DNA from: Lumnitzera littorea
Taxonomy: Eukaryota; Streptophyta; Magnoliopsida; Myrtales; Combretaceae
Assembly: GCA_024138015.1 (NCBI GenBank)
Contig: JAMXBB010000008.1
Location: 8,004,263 to 8,068,262 of the forward strand
Length of the DNA stretch: 64,000 nucleotides
Direction: 5' to 3'
Part shown: in pieces, positions 1-12,279 of the stretch
Numbering within the stretch: position 1 is the first letter of the stretch
Layout of the letters: every line of letters begins with the position of its first letter
Made by a program: the position numbers and the translations under genes
The notes under the pieces: generated by a model
Databases searched by the model: none
What the model was told of the DNA's origin: nothing
Seen by the model: only the letters and a program-made list of their open reading frames with translations

Positions 1-164
1 CTAAATATGTTACAACAAAACATATTTCCTAATACAAAATAGATTTATTATTTTATTCATGATTACATTCCATTTTAATCCATTCCATGTTATATCATTC
101 TTACTTACCAAATGTAACATTGATTTCTTTCTACTTTTAGAGAGAAAATGGTGGAAATAGGAGA

Positions 165-1581
165 AATCAAGTAATATTAGAAAAATATCTTTAAAAGAAA
201 AATTAAATTGTAATATTACAAAAAACTAATTCTAAAAATAATGACATTTTTGTCTTTTTTATCGGTTACTAAAACATTATCCCCTTAAGCAACCTTGTTT
301 GTCTTAAACCTTAGTCTTTTATCAAAAATAGTGTAAACCCTACTCCTATTGAAGATATCTATAGAAGAGCAACCCTTAAGCTTAACCCAAGAGGGAATAT
401 ACTAGAGATTAAGGTAAGATTGAAAGTTTAACTTAAGCAAATTCGTTTTAGGCCATTCCTCATGAACCGCACCCTTCCTTTTTCCTCCTATTTTTTGTCT
501 CTTATTCTTCTAACTCATAACTTAACATATTTTAAACTTATTTCAAAGTTTAAGATGACTCTTAAACCTTAGTTGTCCTAAAATCTAAACTCAAGAATTT
601 AGAAAAATAAACAAAATAATTTAGCTAGGATAAGAAGGAAATAGTACTAAGTTGAACTTCTTTCTAGTTCTAATTATAGATTATTTCTTACCAACAGATT
701 ATAAGCAACTTGTTGACTTGGAAACTAGTGTAATTGTGTTCTTTGATCCAAGTATGGATACTTCCTTTCTTGTTGTGCTTATATAAGTTGTAGCTATATT
801 TGTGCAATTGAAATTAATTCAATCTCGAACTTAATATTGCGATGTGTTACTTGTGCTTAGCTTCAACCTCCTTTTAGTAAGGTCTAATTAGATTAGTGAG
901 GTACCTGGTGATCATACTCGACTCACCTTATGGGGTTTCCATATTGAGATGGTGCAATTAGATTTTGGGACGGATTACTACGATGATAAGTAGGACCCAT
1001 ACCAATACTTTTATATATAAATATATATATTACTTGTTTTGGGATCATGAGTTACCTCAAGTCTTAGGATATTAAGATTGTATTGGTTAGAAGTCAATAA
1101 TTAAGATAATAAATGGTGTTTACTGCATTAGCTTTATTTATGCCTACATGTGATTTGAGATCGTGTTTATCACATGAATGTGTATTTAATCTTCCATACT
1201 AGGTATAACTTACCCTTCAAGGAAATTTTCATATTTCATTTGTAGGTACAAATTCCATAGAGAATGTTGAATACTCTAACAAGACTAAGTATGATTACTA
1301 CTACCATGATGAGGAGACTAGCTATTGTTATTTTGATGATGGGTTACGTTATGCTTAGTCATGAGGTTAGTTGAGAGGTTATGGAGACTACCTAGATGAA
1401 TACAATTTTTAGAGACTATAACTTATAGACTTGTATTGGGGTTACCTATTATACCCCTATTTGTTTTATGATTTTGGTTGAAATTTTGAGACTCCTTATT
1501 TAGTTGTTACTAGTTTAAGTTTTACATTTAAGAAAGGATGTAAACAGGTATCTTATGTATTCTTAGCTATGGTTCACAACA
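165..1581 (+). mobile_element. Left (5') LTR of a degenerate Ty3/gypsy element
   Basis: This segment aligns over most of its length with 13631-15345 in the same orientation. Shared landmarks include 'ttagctaggata' (621 and 14425), 'attatttctta/g' (682 and 14485), 'aaatggtg' (1109 and 14893) and 'ggatgtaaacaggta' near its end. The copies are diverged, so the insertion is old. The left edge is fuzzy: the match is recognisable from about 165-200. The right edge is set by a tRNA-iMet-like primer site three bases downstream. No coding potential. Bases 1-164 hold nothing I can name. Confidence 0.6.
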
Positions 1582-1583
1582 TC

Positions 1584-1596
1584 TTAGTATTAGAAC
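1584..1596 (+). promoter_or_regulatory. Degenerate tRNA-iMet primer binding site
   Basis: TTAGTATTAGAAC matches the plant initiator-Met primer site TTGGTATCAGAGC at 10 of 13 positions, and the three mismatches are transitions. It lies immediately after the left LTR, where minus-strand DNA synthesis would be primed. Confidence 0.6.
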
Positions 1597-1757
1597 GGCG
1601 GTTTTGTGTGAACTATAGTTAACTCTTCTTGGATTTTTGTTATGCTCTGTTTTGCTTATTTGAAATAGAGTTAGTTATTGAGTTCATTTAACTACGATGT
1701 TATTAGTTTTTTACTTTCTAAAGTGTTTGTTTAAATTCTAAATTTGTAAGGAAACAA

Positions 1758-2850
1758 ATGACAGACCCAAATATGAATGTTGGTACCGGTGATGATAGTG
1801 GAGTTGTCCTCCATGGGCGTCAACCTTAGGGAACTCCTCAAAGCACTGACGAGAGACTCGATGAGGTAGCTTACCTCCTGGTAGATCTGACTCGAGCTGT
1901 TCATGCACTGTCTTACCAACACATTGAAATCACACAAAACACTCCACAAGCTACTCAACCTATTAAAGGTTAGAACTCAGCTCGACCATTTTGAGGTAGA
2001 GGAGTTAGCGAACAAGTAAGGCAAAGGATAGACTTGAGACAGCTTGATGAGGAGGAAGAAGAGTATTTTGAAGAGGAGCGTGTACAAGTCCCTAGAGCAT
2101 CCGACCATGTGAAGCTTTGGATTCCAAGTTTCAATGGGTCTGGGAATGTTAATGAGTATCTAGATTGGGAAAAGAAGGTGGAGCATGTGTTTCATTATTA
2201 CCACTATAAGGACTACGAGAAAGTGAAGACTACTGTTGTTGAATTTTTTGGATATGTAGCCATATGGTGGAAGAATTTTCAAGCCATGAGAAGAAGAGAA
2301 GGATACCGAGAGATTAATACTTGGCTTGAGATAAAGAGAGTATTCAGAAATAGATTCGTACCAGAAACATATCCCCAATATACTTTCACACGACTTTAGG
2401 AGCTAAGACAAGTAGGCCAAACTGTTAATGAATATGTTCAAGAATTCCAAATGCTTATGATAAGATGTGAAGTGGAGGAACCACTTGCCCGAACAGTTTT
2501 ACAATTTGTCACTGAGTTAAGAGGAGACATCCGAGACATTATGGAACTCCAACCATTTGACACAATGGAAGAAGCTGTTAAGATTACCTAGTGGCTAGAG
2601 AGGTAAAGAAGAAGTTGAGTAACAACTAAAGTACTGATTAGCCGACCCAGATAGGTAAGTCACCAGACACTGCCGAGTACCGAGTCGAGAAGTAAGGTAA
2701 ATGTCAGAGCCGAGTAGAAAATCTGGTCCAAAGATATAATGTCGACTCGAACATATGAGAAAGGGCAAGGTTCTGATAGGAAGACTAGCTAAATCAAATG
2801 CTTCAAGTGCTAAGGGTTTAGACATATGGCTGCTTAGTGTTCGAACCAAA
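1758..2850 (+). pseudogene. Ty3/gypsy gag remnant (element A)
   Basis: A gag-like frame begins at ATG 1758 and is broken by stops, the first at 1827. The open stretch 2034-2396 carries the retrotransposon capsid pattern: a start like KLWIPSFNG, then the WEKKVEHVF region and an IWWKNF motif near its middle. The domain continues past a stop at 2397 with the EYVQEFQMLMIRC segment. A CCHC zinc knuckle lies at 2799-2840 (Cys-Phe-Lys-Cys, His four residues on, final Cys), with two codons inside it now stops. Gag would form the virus-like particle and bind element RNA. The capsid resembles CRM-like chromoviruses more than Tekay types, but that clade call is inference. Confidence 0.75.
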
Positions 2851-3080
2851 AAACAATGGTCATTAAGGGAGACTCCCTGAAGTTAGACATAGAGAGTACG
2901 GATGAGCAACCCGAAGAGGCGGAGCTTCGTACCGAGAAAGAGTTGATCGAGGAAGACATATATACTAAGGACTTGGACCAGCTACTCATGGTCGTCCGAC
3001 GCATTATGAGCATGAAACCCTCACGAGAGGAGGAATAAAGAGAAAACTTATTTCATATCACCTATAAGGTGAATGAATAG

Positions 3081-3386
3081 ATGTACGCCCTTATCGTGGA
3101 TAGTAGGAGCTGCACCAATGTGGCGTCATCCAACCTCATCTCAAAACTGAAGTTGTCGACTGTTGAGCATTCGAAGCCGTACAAGTTGCAATGGTTAAGT
3201 GACAAGGGAGCATTATACGTCACTCAGCAAATACTACTGCTACTTACTATCAGCAAATACTACTGCTACTTACTATCAGCAAATACTACTGCTGCTTACT
3301 ATCAGCAATTACTCAAACTAGATTCTCTACGATATACTGCCCATGTGTGCTTCCTACGTATTGCTAGGAAGACCGTAGTTATTTGA
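3081..3386 (+). pseudogene. Ty3/gypsy aspartic protease remnant (element A)
   Basis: The frame starts with a retropepsin-like active site, Asp-Ser-Arg-Ser-Cys-Thr-Asn-Val, where the usual third residue is Gly; a G-to-A change explains the Arg. It continues with the KPYKLQWLSDKG segment, which is also found in element B. From 3225 the domain is interrupted by three tandem copies of a 26-bp unit, replacing the protease core with a repetitive Tyr/Cys/Leu stretch. The enzyme would cut Gag-Pol; this copy cannot be functional. Confidence 0.65.
3225..3302 (+). repeat. 26-bp tandem repeat, three copies
   Basis: Units at 3225-3250, 3251-3276 and 3277-3302, each starting CAGCAAATACTACTGC. The first two are identical and the third differs by one base. 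The array sits inside the protease remnant of element A and looks like local slippage or unequal duplication after insertion. Confidence 0.9.
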
Positions 3387-3674
3387 TAGGAGAGTCATCT
3401 ATGATGGTTATAGGAATACCTATATGTTCAAAAGGGATGAACGGAAGATCACGCTAAATCCAATGCCACCGAGAAAGGTTCATAAGTTATAGACGAAACT
3501 TGCTCATAAATTGAAGAAGGCTCTGGTGATAAGTAAAGCTAAGCTCCGAGAGGCCATTAATGTTGATGAACTGACCATCCTTTTAGTCAAGCAATTATTG
3601 GAAATGAAGGGGCACCCTAAGAGGTGAAGGAACTATGAGATGAATATACCAACCTGTTCCTAAAATAATTACTT

Positions 3675-5120
3675 GAAGGGTTGCCCTCGACCCAAGGCAT
3701 AGAACACTACATTGACTTAATACCCGACGCTACACTGCCGAACAAGCCAGCTTATTGCATGAATCCTGAGTAAGCTTCTAAGCTTCAACGTCAAGTTAAT
3801 GAATTACTAGAAAGAGGATACGTGAGAGAAAGTCTCAACCCTTGTGTTATACTTGCACTTTTAGTGCCGAAGAAGGATAGAACCTAGTGGATGTGTGTTG
3901 ACAACCAAGCCATGAACAAAATCACAATTAAATATAGGTATCCAATCCTAAGACTAGAAGACATGCTGGATGAAGTAAATGGAGTCAAAATTTTCAACAA
4001 GATTGATCTCAAGTCCGGTTACCATCAAATTCGCATTAGGCTAGGAGATGAGTGGAAGACTGCGTTTAAAACTCGACATAGACTTTATGAGGGGATGGTC
4101 ATGCCCTTCAACTTGTCGAATGCTTCGAGCACCTTCATGAGGCTTATGAACTATATGCTAAGATATCTCATCGGAAAGTATGTCATAGTATACGACATTC
4201 CGATCTATAGTGCTGACATGTCGAGTTACTGTAAACACATCAGAGCAGTTTTAGATATTCTCCGTGCCAAGAGATTATTCGGTAACCTAAAAAAATGTTG
4301 TTTTTGCCAGCATGAAGTAGTATTCTTGGGCTATGTAATCAATAGAAAAGGCTTGTGAGTCAATGATAAGAAGATCTGAGCAATTGTTGAATGGCCGGCC
4401 CCTACTACTTGTGCCAACGTGAGAAGTTTCCATGGACTGGCTTCATTTTGCCGAAGGTTCATCAGGAACTTCAGTACCCTTGTTGCACCACTTACTGAAT
4501 TAATGAAGAAAAATATTGACTTCCAATGAGGAGAAACAGAGGAGAGGAGTTTTGCTAAGGTAAAGGAGAAGTTAACCTCCGCCCCAATGTTAGTACTCTC
4601 TAACTTCGACAAAATTTTTAAGCTAGAGTGCGACACGTTAAGCATTAGAATAGGCGCTGTCTTAATGTAGGAAGGACAACCAATTGCCTTCTATAGTGAG
4701 AAGTTCCGAAGACCCCAATTAAATTACTCCGCATATGACAAAGAACCCTTGGCACTAATCCGAGCACTGCAAGTGTAGCAGCACTATCTACTACCAAGAG
4801 AATTTGTCATATATACTGATCACGAGTTACTGCGGTACCTCCAAAGTCAGACCAAACTGTCTAAGCGGCAAGCGAGATGTATTGAATTCCTTGAGGGATT
4901 CAATTTTGTGATCAAATACAAGCAAGGAAAGAGCAACATAGTTACAGATGCTCTTTCGAGGAGGCATGCACTCTTGTTAGAATTGCAAACCAGATTGTTT
5001 AGTTTTGCAAATATCAAAGAACAGTACTCCAAGGATCTACACCTTGGACAAAAAATTTTGCGATGCGTAGATGGGAGGATAGTAAATGAATATTATGTGG
5101 AGGATGGCTATCTGTTCTGA
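3675..5120 (+). pseudogene. Ty3/gypsy reverse transcriptase and RNase H (element A)
   Basis: The pol frame is recognisable from the GIEHYIDLIP motif (about 3695) through the RT palm. LVPKKDR is followed by a W-to-stop change, then CVDNQAMNKITIKYRYPI and FNKIDLKSGYHQIRI. The YxDD catalytic box is lost: the copy reads VIVYDIPIYS where active elements have a Phe-Asp-Asp-Ile core. RNase H follows (about 4625-4970), ending in KYKQGKSNIVTDALSRR. Stops occur mostly where relatives have Gln or Trp (for example at 3882). It would copy element RNA into DNA, but this copy is dead. The IEHxIDLIP start and DALSRR end match CRM-like chromoviruses; the clade is tentative. Confidence 0.85.
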
Positions 5121-5244
5121 AGCGGGAAACTGTGTGTACCAACTTGTTCCTTATAGGAATTATTAAAAAGAGAAGCCTACAGTAACTGACTCTCTGGATG
5201 CTTTAGAGAACAGAGAACTTGTGAACTATTAAATGGCCAATTCT

Positions 5245-5692
5245 TTTAGCTGAAAATGTAAAAGGATGTACACCAAGTGGTTGAAGGTTGTGTTGTGTGC
5301 AAAAAGGCCAAGTGCTTAACCGTATAAGGGAAAGCAATGCCCTTACCTATTTTGACAAGACCATGGACTAAGCTAAGTATAGACTTTGTTCTCGGACTGT
5401 TGAGAACTGCTTGAGGAAAAAATTCTATAATAGTCGTCATGGATTGGTTCAGTAAGATGACACACTTTGTACTTTGCACCAAAACTAACGACGCTTCTGC
5501 TATTACTTTTATTTTCTTACAGGAGGTTATATGGATACACAACATCCCAAGAAGTGTAGTCTCTAATAGAAACCTAAAGTTCTTAAGCCATTTCTGGAGA
5601 ACCTTGTGACATCGGCTGGGAACCAAATTGCTCTTCAATACTTCATGTCACCTCTAGACCGATGGCTAAATAGAGGTGGTTAATCGTACCAA
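5245..5692 (+). pseudogene. Ty3/gypsy integrase fragment, 3' truncated (element A)
   Basis: Frame pieces show the end of the HHCC zinc finger (GCVVCKKAK), the first catalytic Asp in LSIDFVLGL, the second region as VSNRNLKF where active enzymes have Asp (both D-to-N by G-to-A), and the third catalytic Glu in IEVVNRT. Stops replace Gln in the segment before that Glu. Similarity ends abruptly at about 5692, directly before LTR-like sequence of element B. This fits B inserting into, or replacing, the 3' part of A. Confidence 0.75.
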
Positions 5693-5699
5693 GTTTCCC

Positions 5700-5915
5700 T
5701 GATTTGTGAGTATAAATACCTTTGTACTTGTAGTTGTAACATATCAGATAATCTTCAATACACTTTTGAGTACCTTCCTCCCTGTGTAAATACTATTGTT
5801 TACTCTCAACATCACTCTTATCCTTTCCCTTAAGCAAGATTAGGTAGCGAGTAACCTCATTGGACCAATTTGTATGTCACATCAAATTGTGTGGTGAGTC
5901 TTCGAAAGTTCCATT
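5700..5915 (+). mobile_element. Possible 5' LTR piece of element B
   Basis: This stretch has a TATA-like TATAAATACC at about 5711 and resembles 9600-9885. Both contain the block 'aCTCTTATC..TTTCC', then 'TAGCGAGT(a/g)ACC', then a 'TCATATCC' some 60-70 bases later. They sit on either side of the pol region of element B in the same orientation, as an LTR pair would. Divergence is high and the outer edges cannot be set by eye. Confidence 0.4.
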
Positions 5916-6039
5916 GGTGCATCATATCCTGTGGAGCTGTTCATAGGTTTTGCTTATTGTTTTCATCATTTGCTTTCACCTTTTTGTACCTTTCCGCATT
6001 GACTCTTTTCGAGCTTTCTGCAAGCTCGGACCTATTCAA

Positions 6040-7860
6040 CAACCAGCCTTATCTATTCTTGGCTACAGTTCGCAACAACCCTCGACCCTATAAGCTACAT
6101 TGGCTACATGATAAGGATCCTCTACACATTACCAGGCAAGTATCTGTACCTTTTAGTAATAGGAATGTATATAAGGATGAAGTGGTATGTAATGTCATCC
6201 CAATAGAAGCTTCATATATGTTACTTGGAAGACCTTGATTGTTTAACCAACTTATTACTTACAACAAATATAAGAACATCTACACCTTTATTGAGGAAAG
6301 GAAGAAGATCATAATGCAACCTATGACATCGAACTAGGTAAATGAGATGCATGATTAGCTCACCCAAGCTAACAAGAAGGCCTTAATAATGAGCTATCGA
6401 GAGCTTCAAGTTGTTGAAAAGGTTAATGAGCCTATGTTTTTATTGATTAGGAGATTAATAGAGATAAGAAATCTAGAAGATGTACTTGATGAGGTATAGA
6501 AATTGATTGATGAATTTTTTGACTTGTTCCCTAAAGTTACCTAAGGGATTACCCCCAACCAAAGGCATAAAGTATTGCATTGATCTATAGCTAGGAGCAA
6601 CCCTACCAAACCAACCTACATATAAAATGAATCCTGAGCAAGCTATCGAGTTGAAGAGACAAGTAGACAAGCTAATAGAATAAGGCTATGTAAAAGAGAG
6701 CATAAGCCCCTGTGCCATGCCAACTCAACTCGTTCCAAAGAAAGATAGATCATAATACATGTACATCAATAGCTAAACAATCAACCACATTACTATTAAG
6801 TATAGATATCCTATACCAAGACTCAATGACATGTTAGATGAGTTACAGGGTGCTCGAATATTTTCAATGATCAACTGGTGAAGTAGTTACCATCGAATTC
6901 GCATAAGGCCTGGTAATGAATAGAAAATTGCCTTCAACACTAAGCATGGTCTCTAGGGATAGTCAATTATGCCATTCAGACTCACAAACACATTGAGCAC
7001 ATTTATGAGGCTGATGAACCATGCGATGCATCCACTAATTGGAAAATGTATGGTCATGTAATCTAATGATATACTAGTGTACAGTGTCGATCTGACCGAC
7101 CATGTAGAATACCTCAAAGCTGTTTTTGACATTCTACGAGCCAAGAAACTATATGTGAATTTAAAGAAGTGTACATTTTGCTAAGTAGATGTTATTTTTC
7201 TTAGCTATGTCATAATAGGAGAAGGAATCCGAGCAGATGTTGAGAAGGTTTAACCTGTCCTAGAGTAACCTATACCCAAAACTAATATTGAAGTCATGAG
7301 TTTCCATGTCCTTACCTCTTTCTATGAGTAGTTCATTATTAACTTTAGTACAATTGTAGACCCCTAACCGAACTAATGAAGAAGAATGATGGATTCCTAT
7401 AAACTGACCGGGTTGGGAAGAGTTTTAAAGAAATCAAGGAGAAACTTACAACAACCTTAGTCTTAGCTCTACTTGATTTCGATAAGCCATTTGAGTTGGA
7501 ATGTGATGCATCGAGCATTGGTATTAGCATTATACTAATGTAAGACCATTGACCTCTTGCTTATCATAGTGAGAAAATCAATGGTGCTAAACTGAATTAT
7601 TCTATGTATGAGAAAGAATTATATTCCCTTTTCTAAGCTCTCACAATGTAACAACACTATCTATTACCTTAAGAGTTTATCATATACACAGGCCATGAGT
7701 CCTTAAAGCACTTAGGAAGTCAAAACAAATTCTTAAAAAGACAAGCTAAATGGTTAGAATTTGTAGAAGGATTCTCCTACGTAATCAAGCATAAGAAGGG
7801 TAGCATTAATGTGGTTGTTGACGCTCTGTCACGTTAGCACACTTTACTGACCACCCTATA
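6040..7860 (+). pseudogene. Ty3/gypsy protease, RT and RNase H (element B)
   Basis: No gag is seen. The frame opens with the protease tail RPYKLHWLHDKDPLHIT, close to the matching part of A, followed by IPIEASYMLLGRP. RT motifs include NHITIKYRYPIPRLNDMLDE (about 6780-6840) and the YHRIRI block. RNase H runs to about 7840 with KHKKGSINVVVDALS. Stops and frameshifts are frequent, and several replace Gln or Trp codons. B is of the same lineage as A but is a separate insertion, not a duplication of it. Non-functional. Confidence 0.8.
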
Positions 7861-7969
7861 GACAAAATTGTTGGGATTTTCCCTTATCACTAAGTGATAT
7901 GTTGGCAACCCACATTTTGGTTTTATTCTCAAAAAGTGCTGAGAAGGAGTTGCTATTAGAGGATATTAC

Positions 7970-9250
7970 CTAAAGGATGGCCATCTCTTCAAAGAAAGAA
8001 GGCTATGCATACCGAATTATTCCATACATAAGCTATTGATTGAGAAATCTCATAATGGTGGATTATCTAGTCACTTTAGAGACACCAAAACAGCTGACCC
8101 ATTGACAAAGAAATTTTATTGGCCAAAGATATTCATAATGTAGTTAGAAGCTGTGAAGTATGTAAGCAAGCAAAGGGGAAGAAAGAACCATATGGAGAAT
8201 ACATGCCCCTACCAATGCTAACCACACCTTAGGTTGACCTCAATAATGGCTTTGTCTTAGGGTTACCCTAGATATCTAGAGGAAGGGATTTAATCTTTGT
8301 TGTAATGGACCACTTCAACAAAACAGCACACTTGATCCTCGTACCACCAAACTAACAATGCTTTATATACTGCTAATATGTTTTTGTAGGAAGTTGTTTA
8401 ACTATATGGAGTACCAGAGACCATTGTCTCATATCGGGATACAAAATTCTTAAGCTATTTCTGAAAGACATTATGGAGAAGACTTGGGACTAACCTTATG
8501 TTCAGCTCTAGTAGCCACCTTCAGATTGAAGTGGTGAACAAAATGTTAGGCAACCTACTTCAAGCTATCATGGGAAAGAACTTGAAAGATTAGGGTTTGC
8601 GTCTACCTGTTATGGAATTTGCATACAACCAAACTGTCCATAATACCATCGGATAAACTCCTTTTGAGGTTGTTTATGGCCTCAATCCCATTATTTCCTT
8701 ATATCTAATTAGTACCCTTCCCTTAATAGCTGAAGAGAGTCAATCTAAAGTCACCCAAGCCTAAGAATTACACGAGTTGCACTAAACTGTAGCAAGGAAG
8801 ATCGCCAAGTTCAATTAAAGACAATAAGAGATTGGTAATCGTAGCCGTCGAACTATTTCTTTCAACTAGGCAACTTAGTATGGATTTACCTCAATTGAGA
8901 AAGATTTCCATACCTAAAACAAAGAAAACTATCTCCATGATCCGATGGTCCATTCAAAGTCCTAAAGAAGGTTACCGCAATGCCTACCAGATTGAACTAC
9001 TAGAGAATTATGGTGTCTCCCCTACCTTTAATGTGATCAATCCGATCCCTTACTAGCTTGAAGAAATTATAAAAGAACCTAAAGGAGAGCAACCACCAAA
9101 AGCCATTCCCAATTTGAGGACAAATCTTTCTAATGCCCAAGCAGATGATAGGAATCAACTTCCTGGATTAGTTACTAAAAGCTAAGCTAGGGGACTAATA
9201 AGACTCAATCAACGCGTCTTAGCTTGAGAATCACTTAGGGAAGAGGATTC
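7970..9250 (+). pseudogene. Ty3/gypsy integrase with C-terminal tail (element B)
   Basis: Zinc-finger and catalytic-core segments are visible: KFYWPKI, LYGVPETIVSYRDTKFLSYF (second Asp region), and EFAYNQTVHNT followed by TPFEVVYGLNP. The C-terminal part has VWIYLN..RFPY..KLSP.SDGPFKVL and SPTFNVINPIPY, then a short LRTN-type tail (about 9117). This tail after the GPF/Y region is typical of CRM-like chromoviruses that lack a chromodomain. That clade statement is family knowledge applied to a broken copy. Several stops and frameshifts. Confidence 0.75.
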
Positions 9251-9519
9251 CATCACCAACTCAGAGTTGCTCTACCCCATCCAATCAAAATTAAAGGAAC
9301 AAAATACCACGCCAGTTGAGCTGTTGAGCAAATGTACTAACCTACCTATCAACCATACCTATTGTTGAGCTCTTATCATGATTTAGGTAGCATCCAAGCT
9401 AACCAACTTCAGGCATCTATTCAAGCCGAGCTATTGAGACATTCAACCTAAAGAGTGGCCCCAAACTTCATATCAATAAGACCAGCTTACGTACATATCA
9501 TTAGTCACCTACTAACACA

Positions 9520-9885
9520 TTTCCCCTAATACGCCATTCTATAATGATTCTTTTCCTTTTCATATAGTACATTATTTGTCATTTTTGCCCCTTTTGAACT
9601 TATACTAGGAATATTTTCTTACATTACCCATTTTTATCTTTTCCATAATTATTGTAACCTTAATAGATTTAATATGAATACCTAAAACTATTTATGCTTA
9701 GACAACATCATCATCATTATTAAATATTACAAGTGTTCCTTTTCTAAGCAACCTTAGTGTTCTCTCTTACCATTAACTCTTATCTATTTCCTTTAATAAG
9801 GAGTAGTAGCGAGTGACCCTATAATTTGGATCTATGAGTTACATTCAGCAAGTTGTAAGCTGTGTAGGATCAAGCTAGTGTGTCA
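9520..9885 (+). mobile_element. Possible 3' LTR piece of element B
   Basis: Counterpart of 5700-5915; see the shared TAGCGAGT(a/g)ACC and TCATATCC blocks. It is directly followed by the RT region of element C in the same orientation. Very AT-rich and coding nothing. Boundaries are uncertain. Confidence 0.35.
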
Positions 9886-9939
9886 TATCCAACTAGATAA
9901 CTGCTCAGATTTGCTAAAGCTTTATTTGTTGTGGTGCAA

Positions 9940-12030
9940 CCTCCGTATGTACAACCCCAAAGACACATCATTACCATGGTTACCACCTAAAAGGGAGGTC
10001 GAGTTCAAAATAGAGGTAATACTAGGAATTGCACCTATATCAAAGTTGGCATATAGAATGGCACCTACAATAGTAGGAGAGCTAAAGAAACAATTGCAAG
10101 AGTTACAAAATAAGAGGTTTATCAAGCTTACTATATCATCATAAGGAGCTTCAATTCTCTTTGTAAAGAAAAAGGATGATAGCCTTCATATGTGCATTGA
10201 TTATAGGGACTTGAACTAAGTGACGATAAAGAATAAATATCTCCAAGAATTGATGATCTCTTTGATCAACTACAAGGTGGACAAGTTTTCTTCATGATAG
10301 ACCTACCCTCTGGTTATTATCAATTGAAAGTCAAATCAGAGGAAGTTAAAAAGATTGCCTTCAAAACTAGGTGTGGCTTGTATGTATCCTTAGTAATGTC
10401 ATTGGCCTCACCAATGCGCTAGCAGCATTCATAGGTCTTAAGAATAGGGTATTCATGAAGTATTTGGATAGATTTGTTATAGTATTCATAATTGTTAAAA
10501 TTGCAATTCCACCCATGCGATTCTACGAGTTTAGGATTTTAGAAAACTCTTCCAAGTTAACTCATAGATAAAATTATTTTCTCGTAGAAACTTACGTTTT
10601 TAACTGATTTTATAAGCCAAACTTAGTAAAAAATTACACTTTTAACCAAGTTTACTAATTCTAGGTATATAAGTTATATAGGCCAAAAATTTTAAAAAAT
10701 ATATATAACCACATTTTTATTATCACAATTATTATTAAGGAATTATGTTATCTTTCCTATTATATTCCAATTTTTTTCCTTTTTCTCTCTCTTATTCCCT
10801 TTTTCAATATCCATAACCTTCTTTTAGGTTACAGCTTCAATAAGAGAATTTATAAGAAAAACCCTATATTTAAGTATATAAAATTAACAACTTAAAATGA
10901 GTTGAAACATTGGGTTTTCTTTCAATTCATTGCTTTTTTTAAACAAAATAATGGGAAAAAAATTAGCTTTAGTCTTACTTATCCTTATTTCGTGAATATT
11001 AGATTATAGAATAAGAAATTTTTTATGGAAAAATAACTTAATTTCTTCATTCCCATTATGTATTTTTAAGTTTTTTATAACCAATATAAGCATATATATA
11101 GTTTTTTGAAAAATATTTTACATAGATTGTAAAAACTCATATTTCTATATTCCAATTTTTTGTTTAGATTATACAAACCCTTTAGCAATTCTAGATAAAA
11201 TCATGAGTTTGATAACTTTAAATGACATCCTCATTTACTCCAAAAGTTACAAAGAGGAGGCCATACATTTGAGAATTGTTTTAAGTAAGTTAAAAGAAGA
11301 AAGGTTGTACACCAATTTTAGTAAGTGTAAGTTCTAGCTTAAACAGGTGACATGCCTATGGCATATTGTGAATAAGAACGGCATAGTTATAGATTCTAAG
11401 AAGATAAAGGTAGTAGTTGACTACTCAAGACCTACAATAGTGTTAGAAGTTAAAAGCTTCTTAAGATTTGTAGGGTATTATTGAAAGTTTGTTGAACGCT
11501 TCTCAAGAATAGCAACTCCATTAACTCAGTTGACTTAGAAAGGGATCAAGTTTTAGTGGACCAATAAATGTGAAGAGAGCTTCCAATAGTTGAAGGATAA
11601 GATTATCACGACACCAATTTTAACTTTGCCTCATAGTGGTGAGGAATTTGTGAATTACAGTGATGCTTCCACTCAAGGCTTAAAGTTTTTTCCTATGTAG
11701 GATGGTAAGGTAATTGCTTATGCATCCTACAAACTAAAGCTGTATGAAAAGAACTACCTTACCCATGATATGGAGTTAGCAATTGTGGTACATGTGTTGA
11801 AACTTTGGTGACATTACTTAGTAGGTGAGAAATGTAAGATATTTACGAACTATAAAAGTCTCAAGTACTTCTTTACTTAGAAGTATATGAATATGAGATA
11901 GAGACATTGGTTGGAGCTGATAAAAGATTATGATTTAGATATCTAGTATCAGCCGAGGAAGGCAAATGTAGTAGTTGATGCCCTAAGTAGGAAGAAGCAA
12001 GTGAACCTAGCTGGTTTGCTCACTTTACAG
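9940..12030 (+). pseudogene. Ty3/gypsy RT and RNase H (element C), split by an insertion
   Basis: The frame begins with a proteinase/RT junction typical of Tekay/Del-like chromoviruses: LPPKREVEFKIEV, then APISKLAYRMAP and LKKQLQELQNKRFI. RT blocks are FVKKKDDSLHMCIDYRDLN (about 10165), IDDLFDQLQGGQVFFMIDLP and GYYQLKVKSEEVKKIAFKTR. The chain breaks at VIVFI (about 10490) and resumes at about 11214 with the NDILIYSKSYKEEAIHL segment that normally follows directly. So ~0.7 kb was inserted next to the catalytic Asp pair. RNase H follows, ending near 11990 with PRKANVVVDALSRKK. This RT is clearly of a different lineage from A and B. Confidence 0.8.
10493..11212. mobile_element. Unidentified insertion in the RT of element C
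   Basis: About 720 bp of non-coding, very AT-rich DNA separates two RT pieces that are adjacent in intact elements. It can be read as starting TGTTAAAATTG (10493) and ending near AAAATCA (about 11202), the TG..CA form of a solo LTR. No convincing target-site duplication is visible, and the last ~10 bases before the RT resumes are unexplained. A decayed solo LTR is the best guess; a MITE is possible. Confidence 0.5.
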
Positions 12031-12279
12031 TGACCATTGCTTGAAGAGATGCATAGACTTGAATCAGAAGTGCTAACTAGATAAGTAACTACTAAATTGG
12101 TAAGCTTTTGAGTATAGCATACTATAATGGATAGAATCAAGGCCACCTAAGTAAAGGATTAGGGTTTACAGGAGATTAAAAGGAAGGTAGAAGTAGGAAA
12201 AGTACCAAAGTTTACAGTTGATACTGAAGGGGTTTTAAGATTGAAGGAAGGTTGTTTGTTCCATCACATGTGGGGTTGA

